Assembly: GCA_949152475.1 (NCBI GenBank)
Contig: OX424555.1
Span: forward strand, 59,997,977-60,061,976
Source: Terebella lapidaria
Lineage: Eukaryota > Annelida > Polychaeta > Terebellida > Terebellidae
Length of the DNA stretch: 64,000 nucleotides
Direction of reading: 5' to 3'
The notes beneath the pieces were generated by a model that was given only the letters and a program-made list of their open reading frames with translations, was not told the DNA's origin and ran no database searches. Within the stretch, counting starts at the first letter, position 1; the number at the start of each line of letters is the position of its first letter. Positions 13,201 to 25,624 of this stretch are shown here, one piece after another. A program made the position numbers and the translations under genes.

Positions 13201-14740
13201 GAAGGGACTAAACTTTTTTGATAAGCGAATCCCACCAGTATCTCTGAGGAACAAATGTTATAATCAAAATAAGCCGAATCGTGACGACGAAAAGGAAACA
13301 GAAAATTTTCCAGTGTTTCATCAAAGAGGCTTACTGTCGATGGTCTAATCTGATATGACAACAGTCGCGTGCCTACCAGTGATATCATAAAACCATATCA
13401 TAAAAAGGTGTGGGGAATGGTCGAAAATACTGTTCACGATATAGATTAGTCAAACCTCGCCACAAATGCCAAAACCGTATTTTTTTGTTGAATTTGAATA
13501 TATCGTCAATGCTATTGAAAGGGATGTTTACTGGAATGGATTCGTGTGAATGAAATCCTACAAGTTGTGTCCTGAGGAGGTGGCTATGAAGTCGTCAAAA
13601 CACAATTTAATATTTGACAAACGTATCTACTTCAAAAGATATAATACTTTTGTTACTACTTATCTCTATGACGTCAACCTTCGACTTTCTTTTTGTACTA
13701 GCTGCTTGTGGTTTGAGAGTCTTGAGAAATACAATTCATTAACTTTGCAAACATATCTAATGAGTATATTCACGAAGTACATTACACGCTATGAATTTTC
13801 ACATCAAAATTGTATCGGGTACCTGAATATAAAATCATTATAATATCAAAGCTACAAACAGTTTGCGTATGGATCGCTGTTTCAATCGATCAATTATTGG
13901 CTGGAACAATTGCTGAAAGTGTATTTTGTTTATGATGTTGAATGGTACGGGCTTCTTGAAATCATTGCAAACCCACGATACTCGTGTTACTTTTTGTGAG
14001 CATCAGACACATACTTAAATCATCAGTGTTCATTTGTTCAAAACGGTGTTATTCTCATTGCATTTCACGTCACAAAAACGATAATCAAGTATAGCAGGTC
14101 GACACTGAAGACTTTATTCAACATTAGCGCATGTTTGTCTCTCTTCTGAGTAACGATTACACCTAATTTTTCATACTTTATGGAGGAAAACAAAACATAC
14201 CCCTTGCAGCTTGACGTTTCACAATCGAACATAACGTTTCCCAACAGAAAAATATCGTTTCCCAATATCCTCTGCCGAAACGGATTCCGCCTAGGTAATG
14301 AAATATTAATTAGTACATTCAATGTCGTATGTCGTCATGGAGAAACACCAGCGTGCACGGGTATTACACTTACATATACCTATATACACTCAATTGCAAT
14401 GGATGGGCCGCTAGGCCTATCTTTCACTACAGTAAAACACGACGAGATATGAGAGATGCCTGACCACGTGGAGGATGTATTGATGAATATTCATGAATAT
14501 ATGTATGACTACTAAGGCTTGCGCAAGGCTGCGTGGACCTATAGATCCTGTTAGCCCGGTGTTTGTTAATTGACTGGAGTGTATAGTTTTTTCCACATAT
14601 TGTCGATCCTTGAATTATTGTTGCGCAAGATTTGCGAAACTTCAGATTTACAAATATCTACATACTGTATATCTATTATGTGTCAAATATAGTGTCAAAC
14701 GACAACATACACAACAACGACAACAACAATTGTATTATAA
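10221..14740. other. No gene recognised
   Basis: About 4.5 kb of AT-rich DNA. Open frames up to 133 codons (12,820-13,221 plus; 10,459-10,773 minus) show no domain I recognise and lack convincing splice context. One weak candidate exon, MCGMSPCTEM onward at 12,635-12,694, ends at a good GTAAGT donor but has no partner that I can identify. Confidence 0.5.
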
Positions 14741-14752
14741 TAGACATCTAGC

Positions 14753-14756
<4 letters not shown>

Positions 14757-14820
<64 letters not shown>
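14757..14820. repeat. (AAT)n microsatellite
   Basis: About 21 uninterrupted ATA/AAT triplets. It lies some 220 bp upstream of the IL-17-like gene's TATA box. The long leucine run in the minus-strand frame is only this repeat translated. Confidence 0.95.
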
Positions 14821-14821
<1 letters not shown>

Positions 14822-14980
14822 GCATCACTTTAATGGCGTAGATACAATGTACCGATAGATCCCGCACCGTCGAGAGAGATGAGATATTTTGAGGACGGGT
14901 AATGCCCTTTGTTCTTGAGTGTATCCACTCATCAAATAACCAGCGGTTATATTCCCCTCCTGGACAGCTGGGTTTTGTAC

Positions 14981-14988
14981 TATATAAG
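14981..14988 (+). promoter_or_regulatory. TATA box of the IL-17-like gene
   Basis: TATATAAG in the context GTACTATATAAGCGGGCG, a strong TATA match. The ATG is about 195 bp downstream at 15,176, which would give a 5' UTR of roughly 165 bp. Placement beside a cytokine gene fits an inducible promoter, but I found no convincing NF-kB site. Confidence 0.6.
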
Positions 14989-15175
14989 CGGGCGTATGAC
15001 CAGGTAATATCATTCCAACAATTCAGGGCAGCACAGCTGAATAGCTCACTCTCAATACGAATCTTCGACATTCGAATCAGAGTTAAAATCACCCAGCAGT
15101 ATTTTACCAAGAGGTCAAACAATTGAATTCTGGAGTTTAAATCGCAAGCAGTTGTAGTTTTAAAAAAAACATAAC

Positions 15176-16317
15176 ATGGACGCGTTGAAATTGTGCATTT
15201 TGTTTGTGGTGAGTGAAACAAATGGAGTATACATGATAAACATAGTCCTCACCTAAATTATATGATCGAGTATAATGTTGAACTGAATTGAATTGAGTTG
15301 AATTCAACAGAAAGAGTAAAAAAAAATCGAAATTGATTTCGTGCACAATTTAGAGTATATTTCAATGTGTGTGGTCAGAAATAAATGAACGGATGCTATG
15401 CAATAATGTTGATATGAATCTTGACACGAGTTACCCCCATAATCAATGAATCCAAAATATTGAATTTTCTCTCAAATTCAAGTTACAGAAGTATGCATTT
15501 TAGTAGGCTAAAGATCATACTCCGTATGTTTACAGCTCTCAACTCTGGTAGCTATCAGCGGCGCCAGATCTACTCGCGCCTCCGCTCCGTCCAAGTCCCA
15601 CGACCGGTCAACCCCCGCGGTCTGGCTCCACGGCATGGTCGAGCACCTGCGCTCCTCGGGCCCCGAGCCCCGGCACGCGCGGGTGGCCCGCAGTCCCGAT
15701 TGTGTGGACGAGGACCGCGAGGTGCTCCACGCCCGCTGGGTGAGCCACACGGCTCGACGCAACATGCACCACTCGTACTTCCTCTACCCCGGCCTCCAGC
15801 GCACCATCGAGCGCCACCTGAACCAGTCGACCGTCGAGCAAGCTCACCACCTGCACGGCAATCAGGAGTGCCCTAGTGTGAGCCAGATACAGCAGCGGGA
15901 ACACGTGGAGCAGAGGTCGCTATGTCCCTGGTACAACATCATCAACTACGACTCTAACAGGTAAGGGACTTCAATAGTCATCTACTTTCTAAATGGGTAC
16001 TTCCAAGATGGCCAAACAAATATTTGTTAGCTCAACGCAATGTCGAAGATCAGGTAAAGATTTGAAAATGTATTTAGAAAGCAGTCAATCTTACCCACAG
16101 ATACCCGGACCAGATCGTCGAGGCCGAGTGCAGCTGTCAGTCCGGCTGCGTCGGTATGGACGAGACGAGTGCTGGCTGCGAGAAAGTCTACTACAACGTG
16201 CCCGTACTGCGGCGGGTGGGCTGCGTGGACGGCAGGTATCAGTACACGAACGGCTGGCACCGCATCGCTGTCGGCTGTGTGTGTGCCCTGCGTCAGACAT
16301 CCTCCGTCACGTCTTGA
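15176..16317 (+). CDS. IL17: Interleukin-17-like secreted cytokine (3 exons)
   Basis: Exons 15,176-15,208, 15,536-15,960 and 16,101-16,317 join in phase with GT-AG introns (donors GTGAGT and GTAAGG; acceptors TTTACAG and CCCACAG) to give 224 residues. Exon 1 is only MDALKLCILFV; with LSTLVAISGA from exon 2 it makes a signal peptide. The mature chain has an N-terminal region of about 115 residues, then the IL-17 fold: CPWYNIINYDSNRYP at 141-155, cysteines 163, 165, 169, 179, 194, 212 and 214, YYNVPVLRR at 183-191 and the closing VGCVC at 210-214. This is the cystine-knot pattern of the family. IL-17s are secreted dimers that signal through IL-17 receptors in mucosal and immune responses, in molluscs and amphioxus as well as vertebrates. 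The start is chosen by the signal peptide and phase-0 junction. The long arginine- and histidine-rich N-terminus is notable. Confident of the family; orthology to a vertebrate subtype cannot be told. Confidence 0.92.
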
Positions 16318-17140
16318 TTCGTACGTTCATTGTGGCCTTCATGCTACCACCAAAGGTTGTGTTCGGAGTATTGAGTGCCTTGTCTCCTCACGTGCAGGGA
16401 TTGGTATTTATTTGTTCGAATATCGATGTTCTGATAATGGTGACATATTGTTAAGTTATTTGGTTCACTATTTATTCAAGTTTCAGTTTTATGTTAGCCT
16501 ATTTATATATAAAAGATCACTCTAACTACTCTTACCTTTACAATTCAGGTATTTTATGATTATACGAAACTTTATCATATCATTTATGTATTAGACACCC
16601 GTCAACCATATTACTTCATAACTACAGTATTTATGTGTGTTAATTTCATTTTAATATGCATGTTAAATCTAGTATTGATTTGTTGTTACATTTATGAATA
16701 TTTGGCTGTGATCGATCTACGAATTTATCATGGGTGGCCTGTGATACAAATGGCCGAAAGCGATACCTCATTCAAAGTGTTCATAACATTATACCAAACA
16801 AATCACACGTTGATTCACTTTCAACGCTGATTATACATGTATTTTATCGTGATATAACCACGCATGTGTTCAGAGTTTGGTGGGCCTCGTGACTGTCTTT
16901 CTATAAAAATAAAATGTGTTGTTTATGATGTATTGTAATATCTATGTGTTTATGATTTGTATGATTTATATTCGTGGTGTAGATGTATCCCTGTGTATTG
17001 TATGCATATATCCAACCTGTTTTATAAATTCATTTTGAGTAAGTGGTGAGCTTGTTGTTGAAACTCTCCATTTAATTATGTAGTCAGATTTGTGGCGAAC
17101 ATTGTTATATTGTACAAGTATTATTGAGTATTTATTCTGC
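16318..17140 (+). other. 3' UTR and downstream of the IL-17-like gene
   Basis: AT-rich non-coding sequence with no competing gene. It contains the likely poly(A) signal at 16,908-16,913. Open frames here are short and frame-shifted readings of the gene's end. Confidence 0.55.
16908..16913 (+). terminator. Poly(A) signal AATAAA
   Basis: Canonical AATAAA about 590 bp after the IL-17-like stop codon. It is followed within 60 bp by T/G-rich sequence (GTTTATGATGT...), as expected of a cleavage region. Confidence 0.55.
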
Positions 17141-17339
17141 AGAACTATTTACATGTATATATATATTGAATATTCAATAAACCGAAAGAAACGAAAGCAC
17201 GCGTTGTCTTGAGATGCAAGGATGTCCATACTTGATGTGTGAAATTGTGAGTCACACAATTGGATTTTAGAAGATAATGGTCTGACGAATGACTCAATCC
17301 TAATTATATCGGTGACAACTGAGCTTACCGTGCATTTTT

Positions 17340-18160
17340 CAAGGTCACCAGAATACTCAAAACATATCATTTCCTATATTCACCATGGTTTCCTAAGCTG
17401 TGAAGTCGATAATAAGCGAGATATTAGACATTTTGTGCTCTGACTTTGAAAATAAGGTCAAAATCAGGGTCATAAGGATATTCAGCATATATCATTTCCT
17501 ATATGTCATCAATTGATTCCTAGGCTGTAAAGTTCATAATAAGCGGGATATTAGCTTGAAACGATGTCAAAGGTCAAATTCAAGGCCACGAGAATATTCA
17601 GCATATATCATTTTCCTATATGTCCACCATTGATTCCTAAGCTGTAAAGTCGATAATAAATGAGATATTAGCCTTTTTGTGCTCTGACCTTAAAAATGAT
17701 GTCAAAGGTCAGGTTCAAGGTCATGAGATATATTCAGCATATATCACTTCCCATATGTTCCCAATGGATTCCTAAGCTATAAATTTCCTATATGTTCAGC
17801 ATATATCATTTCCCATAAGTTCCCAATGGATTCCCAAGCTATAAATTTCCTATATGGTCAATTTCCTATATGTTCATTATGGATTCCCAAGTCGATAATA
17901 AGCGAGAAATTAGTCATTTTGTGCTCTGACGTTGAAAGTAAGGTCAAAGGTTCTGTTCAGGATCATGGGAATATCATTTCCTATATGTCCACAATTGAGT
18001 CCTAGGCTGTAAAGTCGATAATGAGTGAGATATTAGCCACTATGTGCTCTGACCTTGAAGATGAGGTCAAAGGTCAAGTTCAAGGTCATGAGAATATTCA
18101 GCAAATATCATTTCCCATATGTTCGCAATTGATTCCTAAAATGTATCCTATATGAAATTA
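17340..18160 (-). repeat. AGGTCA satellite, reverse orientation
   Basis: About six imperfect units of the same family as 8780-10,220, here inverted: CAGCATATATCATTTCC, CTGTAAAGTCGATAATAAG, GAGATATTAGCC, then AAGGTCAAAGGTCA. A perfect AGGTCA-A-AGGTCA direct repeat lies at 18,064-18,076. It lies downstream of the IL-17-like gene. Confidence 0.85.
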
Positions 18161-18469
18161 GGTACTTCAGTACTAATGTATTGAATGGTACAATGACAAA
18201 AGGTGACAGTATCAATATTTATAGCTTAGCATTGGTCCTGCAAGACACGAACTTTCCCCTTCTGTCACAAAACAAAAACGATACATGCATGGGAAAAAGA
18301 CACATCCTGAGTAGCCGAAACAGAGATTTGTCATTGAAACTAGACGTCAATGCCTTAAGATGCGTCAGAGGCATTTCGGTGTTAATACTAATTTGTAATA
18401 TTTATAACAAGTTTGCCATGGGCTCTACGACACACTGTTCCCAGGATATCGACGGAAATGAAAAATGTC

Positions 18470-19810
18470 GACTTAGACATGTTTGCCTTAGACATGTTTG
18501 TCTAGCGGGTCGAATCCGAAAATAACGTCCGTTTCGTTCTAAAATTTCGGGTCAAAGTCAAAGTTCATAATACCCCTAAGACATGATTGTCTAGGGCGAC
18601 GAATCCGAAAATAACGCCTGTTTCGCTCTACGACGTACCATTTCCGAGATATGCAGGAAGCTTGAAGGGTGAATCAGCAAAACATCATTTCGACCTCTAG
18701 GTCAAAGGTCGTTTGACGGATCGATCCCAAAATCAATAGGGTTCTTCTCTGATGGTATATAAACCTCCATGCAAATTCTGCAACTGATGCCTGAATATTT
18801 TTCGAGTTATTGCCCGGAAACCAAGTCTCGAAATCAGCCTTGATTTCATCCTCACGGACCTCGGCCCGGATCAAAAAGAAATAATACCTCTAGAAATAAA
18901 AGAAATAAACATGTTTGTCTAGGTCGACGAGTCCAAAAATTACGTCCGTTTCGCTCTACAATGCACCGTTTCCGAGATATCCACGAAAACGAAGAATACT
19001 GACTCAACAAAAACATTTCGGGTCAAGGTCAAAGTTCATCCATAATACCCCTTAGACATGATTGTCTAACATGATTGTCTAAGGCGACGAGTCCGAAATA
19101 ACGTCCGTTTCGCTCTACGACGTACCGTTTCCGAGATATGCAGGAAGCTTCAAGGATGAATCAGCAAAAATTATTTCGACCTCTAGGTCAAAGGTCGTAT
19201 ATAAACCTCCATGCAAAGTTCTGCAACTATTGCCTGAATATTTTTCGAGTTATCGCCCGGAAACCAAGTCTCAAAATCAGCCTTGATTTCATCCTCAAGG
19301 ACCTCACGGACCTCGGCCCGGATCGAAGAGAAATAATACCTCTTAAATGTGTTTGTCTGGGGCGACGAGTCCGAAAATAACGCCCGTTTCGCTCTACGAT
19401 GCATCGTTCCCGAGATATCGACGAAAACGAAGAATGCCGACTCGGCAATAAATTTCGGGTCAAGGTCAAAGTTCATGCATATTACCCCCTTAGACATATT
19501 TGTCTAGGGCGACGAGTCTGAAAATAACGTCAGTTTCGCTCTACGACGTACCGTTTCTGAGATATGCAGGAAGCTTCAAGGAATTATTTTGACCTCTAGG
19601 TCAAAGGTCTTCGACGGATCGATCCCAACATCAATAGGGTTCTTTCCTGGTGGTATATGAACCTGCATGCAGAGTTCTGCAACTATTGCCTGAATATTTT
19701 TTTGAGTTATCGTCCTGAATTAAGTGTCAAAATCAGCCTTGATTTCATCCTCACGGACCTCACGGATCTCGGAGCCGGCTCAAAAACAATAGGTTTCTTC
19801 CACATATTAT
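18470..19810. repeat. Tandem repeat of about 430 bp
   Basis: At least three units. Shared blocks: GACATGTTTGTCTAGG, GACGAGTCCGAAAATAACG, TTTCGCTCTACGACGTACC, GAGATATGCAGGAAGC, CCTCTAGGTCAAAGGTC, GGTATATAAACCTCCATGC and GCCTTGATTTCATCC. The GTCTAGG block recurs near 18,580, 19,070 and 19,494, with a second sub-block near 18,910 and 19,345, so each unit has two half-copies. Open frames near 19,183-19,497 are repeat translated and are not counted as genes. Confidence 0.8.
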
Positions 19811-21190
19811 TTCTGACTAGTGGTGAAAATTTGTTAAGGATCCATTGAGGCAATCTGAATTTATCGTCCGGAAGCCAAAACGGCGGGGAAAAAAATCTGC
19901 TAAAACCATAAAGGCATTTCTGCCGAAATGCCTTAATAATAAGTGTAAGTATCCTAAATATTGACACTGTACTACGGGGTATGCAATTGGGTTATCATAA
20001 GTGAAAAGTAACATGGAACGATCGTAAGTTGACACCAGGGCACCAGCTAGGACTTGTATATTCCACGTGTATACATACTTTTGAATATATATTCTCTGAA
20101 AAACAAATAAGCAGATTTTACGTGGACAAAGTGTATAATATAAACCTTGTTATTCAAATGATTAAAAAAAGTATAGGTCACCACAAGGCAGCGTAATGTC
20201 CTTGAATATCACAACTCATCATAACGTTATGTCCTCAGGATGAAAAACATGCTACATGATGTCATGGTATGACAATCGCGGGCACTCTCTAGAGGAACCG
20301 TGGATTCATGGTACACTTATAATTTCAGTCACGCAAGGAATTGGAAGTTGAATGTCTCGTATATATTGCAATACACCGTGCATGCAATGCTCTAGTAACT
20401 GATACATTCGTTTACACGATGATGCAGTGTCCTTCCTAGTACTTGTGTTTTTATTGGATATACACACGAGTTTTATCACTCAGGGGACAAGGTTTGTTTT
20501 GACCCAACTGTGCACAGCTCCGCGTTCACCCTTCCACAACTTTGAACGCATCGGAACACAATATGCACAAATTTATACTAAATATGTATCATATATATCA
20601 TAGTGTCGCATTGTTGTCGTTGCCAACGACCTTTCATGACATGTGATGTTTGTCATCAAACGTAATGTTTGTCAACACTGATAAGCACATCACACAAAAG
20701 GTGGGTTATGATCAGTTTATGTACCTGAGATGGATATATACCAGTAATTTTCATCAACGGTTACAGTCGGCATATTACTATCACAATGCAGTACAGATAG
20801 AAGTGCACAGCACTTATGTTATACATGCCATTGATAAAATATGGAGGAGCCTCTATGCTAGACATATAACCCTGAACACAGCACTCACTATCACTCACAC
20901 ATCCCCAGATAACACTGACCGGGTATTATACATTACCTATGACTATTTGGACTAATTTGCGCCCCAGATGTCGCCTCAAGTGGTTCCCACTGTTGTCTTG
21001 ACCACAGCATATACTATGAATTGGGTCAAGTATTGTGTATGTTTTGCTGAGCGACGAGTACATAGTGACTATGTGGAAATAATATGCACAAATCGTGTGT
21101 GTGTAAAGGATAGTTTGGGAAATTTCAACACCAGATGCTGAGAATTAGCATATCATTATCACTTTGCGTTACCATTCATTCAATGGTGGC
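19811..21190. other. No gene recognised
   Basis: AT-rich. An open frame of 101 codons at 20,650-20,955 has no recognisable domain. The block ending near 21,000 (CCAGATGTCGC) resembles 28,450-28,470, so part of this is a dispersed repeat. Confidence 0.45.
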
Positions 21191-21193
21191 AAG

Positions 21194-23747
21194 ATGAGCA
21201 GACTCGTTCCTGGAAAAAGATCTGAGGTAAAGTGATATATCTTGGAGTCCGTTTAGTTGTATATTTCAAATTTTAAACTCTTTCTAAACATAGCCTTGAA
21301 GTAATTTGGTGCACACAGCACATGCTACATTCTAAAGCGCATTGTAATCTAGATACTACGTCCACGCGTCCCCCAGCAGTGTCACTTTATACGAATATTG
21401 GGATCCTAGAATAATAATATATCACAATAATATCGAAATAATTTCGTACCAATCTTTTGAGCCAGTGTTCAATACCTATGTAGAATCTAGATGACCGAGC
21501 GATCAAAATCTGTTGGACTAAAGGGATTTTACCTCAGTTATTCAATATTGAACCTCAGAAACACGTTCAGGATAACATACCTGTAAGCAAAGCCAGAGCT
21601 AAGTTCCCAGAAAAAAATCAAAACTATGGTTGAGGTGAGTTTCATACGGCTGAACAACAGCAAACGAGGTTCCGTGGTTTTGTGCATGCACACGAGTTTA
21701 TTCGTTATTCAAAAACTATGAAATATATAACACCAAAATTATTGGTCGTTTGACAGCATACAACAGCAGTTAATGCCTGAAAACATCAATAATTCAATTT
21801 ATTGGTTATCATTATTTAATATGAAAACTCACGATATGTGACATTGTTAAGATGCTTCTGGTTTCTGGAACCATTTGTCTTTTCGTACATACATATTGTC
21901 AATTGACACAGATCATCTAATTTTCACTGGATCTAAGTGGTGCGAATACTGTAATCTTGCACAATGTGGGCTGCTCTGGAAGGGATGCATTGGGCTGTGT
22001 GTTTGATTCCTTTCCGGTACCATGCGTCAGATATAATCCCGATTTTGTAACGTATTCTAACTATGTGTTAGTGATATTTTGTTACATAAAGCATCTATGA
22101 CGAAGAAATGTGCATCACATGTTCATGCCGTTTGAATTGCTCGAAAGGTGGTGTATCTATAGTTGATTGGCCCATAACAAACAATGAATGGGAGTTCCAA
22201 CTCGGGGAACGGGAGCTGCACCGGTGAACGGGGAAAGTGCTTTCACATGGGAATGTGCCGCCAGCCCAAAGCAATCGATAATGTTCTTATGCTTTATTTA
22301 TGTTGACAAATCCTGACAATTTCAGGTTGACAAATATGCCAGTGCCAAGTCCGCTGGACAGTTGTTGATGTCCGCAGCCCTAGCCACAGACAACATCCGG
22401 GACCTGTACGACTTGGTACAGGTCGGCAATGTCGGTGAGTAGGGATATTCACCTGCCTTCAGTAGTGTGTCGTTTTGATATAATTATCAGGGATATGCTC
22501 AACGGGACGAGGTTGATTTTAATGTCCTATAATGCAAGGCAATTGGAGACGAACCAATATTAACATGAGCAAAAATACTCTCGAGTAAAATAAATACTGC
22601 ATGTACTAAGCACGTGAGAACTCACTTCAGGATGTCGCGAGAAGAGCGCAGTTATAATCCTGACGTGGCCGACGTACATTATAACTTTCAAAGTAATACA
22701 TTCGAAGTAACACATTCGAAATCTAATGGGGAAATCGTATTCGTAAAACGTACCCCTGACGAAGCATTTGAATAGATTAGTTGGAAAATCCCGGAGCATT
22801 CGAATAAGTTATCTACACATTGTTAAATTTGTAGATATGTATTCAATTATGGTTATATCTTCCAGTCCAGAGTTCATACGCTTTAGCTAGATATTAAAAT
22901 ACAATTATTGACAATACATATCCGACCGATTACATACATGTCATATGGTTATGATGCAAGTCGGCACAAATAGCAGTGATTCAACAGTTGAATAACAGTT
23001 TTATGACGAATATGCGAATGAGGATTTGGTTAAATGTTCAGTTATGTGTCATATCATGAGTATGATATTTTGGCTTCCTGTACTTGAGATTGATAATTCT
23101 AATTACGTCATAATGGTAGATTTTTTTCATTTGATTTTTTGAAAGGGGACTTTCTGTAAGTCCTAACTCTTCATAGCAAGATTGGAAATGGTTATTGGAA
23201 TGACCCAATCATACCAGCCTCAGGTAATAGGTGTTCCGTGGAAAGGGAAATTCACCTGAATGAAATCCACGAATCGGTCCACTAAAAAATTATTAACAGC
23301 TTCCAAACGCAGGATAATGCCTTAATATAAACGTTACGTCTCAATCATTTTGCCAATGTTTTCTTTTTCGCAGGGGTTGTTGACTACTGGACAACATTGA
23401 TGGTGATAATCTGCTTGATATTGTCGATTCAATTCTCTAACCTCGTCATGGCCATTCTACTACTGGTATGGCGCCTCAACAGCAGGACCGTAGCCATCGT
23501 TCATCCTGCACCAGGATCACCTGATCCTGATCCAGATTAGGACAAAAATCCAGATTCTGGCAAGGAACATGAGAAAGAAAAAGACCCGGAAGCGGTGGAG
23601 GACACTGGGAGTCGGGACGTTAAGGTTGTGACGTCACAGCAGGGAGTGCCCGCCCGCATCAGGAGAATGAATGACGCGGTCACCATCCTAGGATTTATAG
23701 TCGTCTTGCTACATATCGTCAAGAACGTACTTGCAGCCGATATATAG
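21194..23747 (+). CDS. Ninjurin-like membrane protein, interrupted by an in-frame TAG
   Basis: Core exons are 22,326-22,434 (YASAKSAGQLLMSAALATD) and 23,374 onward, joined G|GG across a GT-AG intron. The first is the amphipathic region conserved in ninjurins; the next begins with the first membrane helix, TLMVIICLILSIQFSNLVM. Two phase-0 candidates exist for exon 1: MSRLVPGKRSE at 21,194-21,226 (donor GTAAAG), or MVE ending at 21,634 (donor GTGAGT). Ninjurins are small plasma-membrane proteins that mediate adhesion and, in vertebrate NINJ1, cluster to rupture the membrane of dying cells. They need two membrane helices. Here the frame meets TAG at 23,538-23,540 in a DPDPD linker, yet continues in the same frame for 68 more codons, including RRMNDAVTILGFIVVLLHIV, the expected second helix, before TAG at 23,745-23,747. 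So it is a nonsense allele, a sequence error, a recent pseudogene, or a read-through or edited gene. Confidence 0.8.
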
Positions 23748-24175
23748 ACGGAAATCCCAAGAAGTAAAAAAAAAAACAAAGCTTGGAAAAGTCAGTGGAT
23801 TTTGCTGAAATCCGCACGACTTGGACATAGTCTTAGCCCCAGGTTATAATACGGTAATGATATGGATAAGTTGAGCAGTTGAACAACTAATGTTCAACAT
23901 AGAATCCAATGGCCAGGTTTAGAATCACTATAGTGTCAGATATATCTGGATGCACACCAAGAACCAAACGACTGTGATATTGCACTTTGTATTTTGATAC
24001 AAATATATTTTATACAATGTACACAATTTATATTTTCGTATATTCCATACAATTTCATACATTGTCCATATAAAGTTAATCTGCGTGAACCTAATCGCCC
24101 ATAATCATTGATAAATATTAGTAAAATATCGTTTTAATCGCAGTTGTGTCTATTTGTATCCATAACATTTCGATT

Positions 24176-25624
24176 TCAATCTCGTTGTGCATTGCCAACA
24201 TGTGTGGGACTCCTCACAGTATCATCGAAGTCCAACGAAGACATCAGGTCGTTCTGTTGATATTGAAGACAATATTATGAAACACATAAAAAATACTAAG
24301 AATATGTGATGATATGTATTCCAACTACGGAGGTCAATTGATTGCCGTTGTGACTTACGTCCTGAGTAAAGTCCAGTAGTTTTTTCTCTGTTGCTAAATC
24401 CATTTTGTTCTGAAATAGATTATTCACCATCACTGGACCAGGTCTGGTACTGAAACAAGGCAACAAGGAAACCGCGTCAGGTGAAATACAATACCTTGAA
24501 TTGAATAATCACTCCCACCTTGAGAATGTGCGAGGAGAGCTTGCACGCGAACCGATAAGCCGCCACGCCGTCTGACTCCTGCTCGACCACGTGTGTCAGG
24601 ACGCGGAACCTGTCCAACGCCTCCTGCGGGTCGACGGCACGTCCCGTGTATATTAGTTCCTTGGCAAGCGCCGGGCTAGTTACTCGCGGCAGTCTCTGGG
24701 TTCCACCTGCGAGGAGGTAAAAAGAATGATGTTCTCGGTTCAGCCAAAAATAGTGGAGTGGGACGGTTTAATGCTGGATGAAACGATAACTGTGGATATA
24801 TGTGTTCGATGCGAAACGCAATGAATTGTTACGTATATTTTGTTACTTTTGTGTGTTAAGTTGAAAGTGAAAGAAAACAGTGTCCACCTGCACCGGGTAT
24901 GATAGCCAAAGTTGTCTCAGGCAAACCAAGTTTAGCATTCGATGCTGAAATTAGACACAATACATTTACATGTTAGAATATATAATAGCTAATGTTCTAC
25001 TCTCGGTCATGCAATCGTTTCCGTTGTACAAACCGGCGACCCTTAGGTCACAGGCGAGAGCGAGCTCGAGCCCCCCGCCCGGGGCCGGGCCGTCTATGGC
25101 GGCTAGGACGGGCTGGGGCAGCGAGGTGAGCTCTGCAAGCAGAGAACGCAGGGTCCAGCTCCAGCGACGGTACTCCGGCACAGACAGGCCGATCCGCTCC
25201 TTCAGATCCGCCCCTATATACCGTATCGTGTTACAATACGGTATTGTATTACTAATGTTGGAGATATGAACGTTACATTTGCAAAACTGATAAGGAAATG
25301 AATACGTCCAATGAGAACGCACTAGATCATACTATAGTGTTAGAACTCACCAGCACAAAACATACGCGGCGTCTCACTGCGCAAGATCACAAGTTTCGTC
25401 GTGTCACAGAATCGAATTTCTCCAGTCGCACTTCGTAGCTGAATGAATGACACAAACACACCATCATCTGCATTGTCTTGTTTTGATGATTTACATGTAC
25501 ATTCTTCAGCGATTTAGTAATATATTATAATTGTGAAATATATATTGTAACCGGACCTGGTTCAGAAGATCAAAATTCATAGCATTGTGGACTTTGGCAC
25601 GGTTCAGGGAACAAACTGCTACAC
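24176..25624 (-). CDS. Enoyl-CoA hydratase/isomerase family protein (ECHDC2/AUH-like), 5' end not found
   Basis: Minus-strand exons with consistent phases: 25,557-25,624 ([18 protein letters not shown]), 25,351-25,438 ([16 protein letters not shown]), 25,034-25,213 (ADLKER ... [15 protein letters not shown]), 24,888-24,944 ([15 protein letters not shown]) and 24,519-24,706 (GTQRLPR ... CKLSSHILK). Both crotonase catalytic glutamates are present, in [11 protein letters not shown] and GLPETTL, with the oxyanion-hole FCAGAD and GGG segments. Such enzymes hydrate enoyl-CoA thioesters, usually in mitochondria; wording is closest to ECHDC2/AUH. The first exon with any transit peptide is not visible. 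The C-terminus is odd: [20 protein letters not shown] at about 24,380-24,449 looks homologous, but no GT-AG join from the previous exon keeps its frame. Starting at 24,409 fits phase but omits part. A possible last exon, 24,176-24,253, ends in TGA. Confidence 0.85.

Noticed and set aside
14748-15221. Minus-strand frame of 157 codons with a long leucine run
   Set aside because: The leucines are the AAT microsatellite translated; the rest overlaps the IL-17-like promoter and 5' UTR.
18470-19810. Small genes of 80-104 codons in the 430-bp repeat
   Set aside because: Frames follow the tandem repeat, on both strands, and are not conserved in frame between units.
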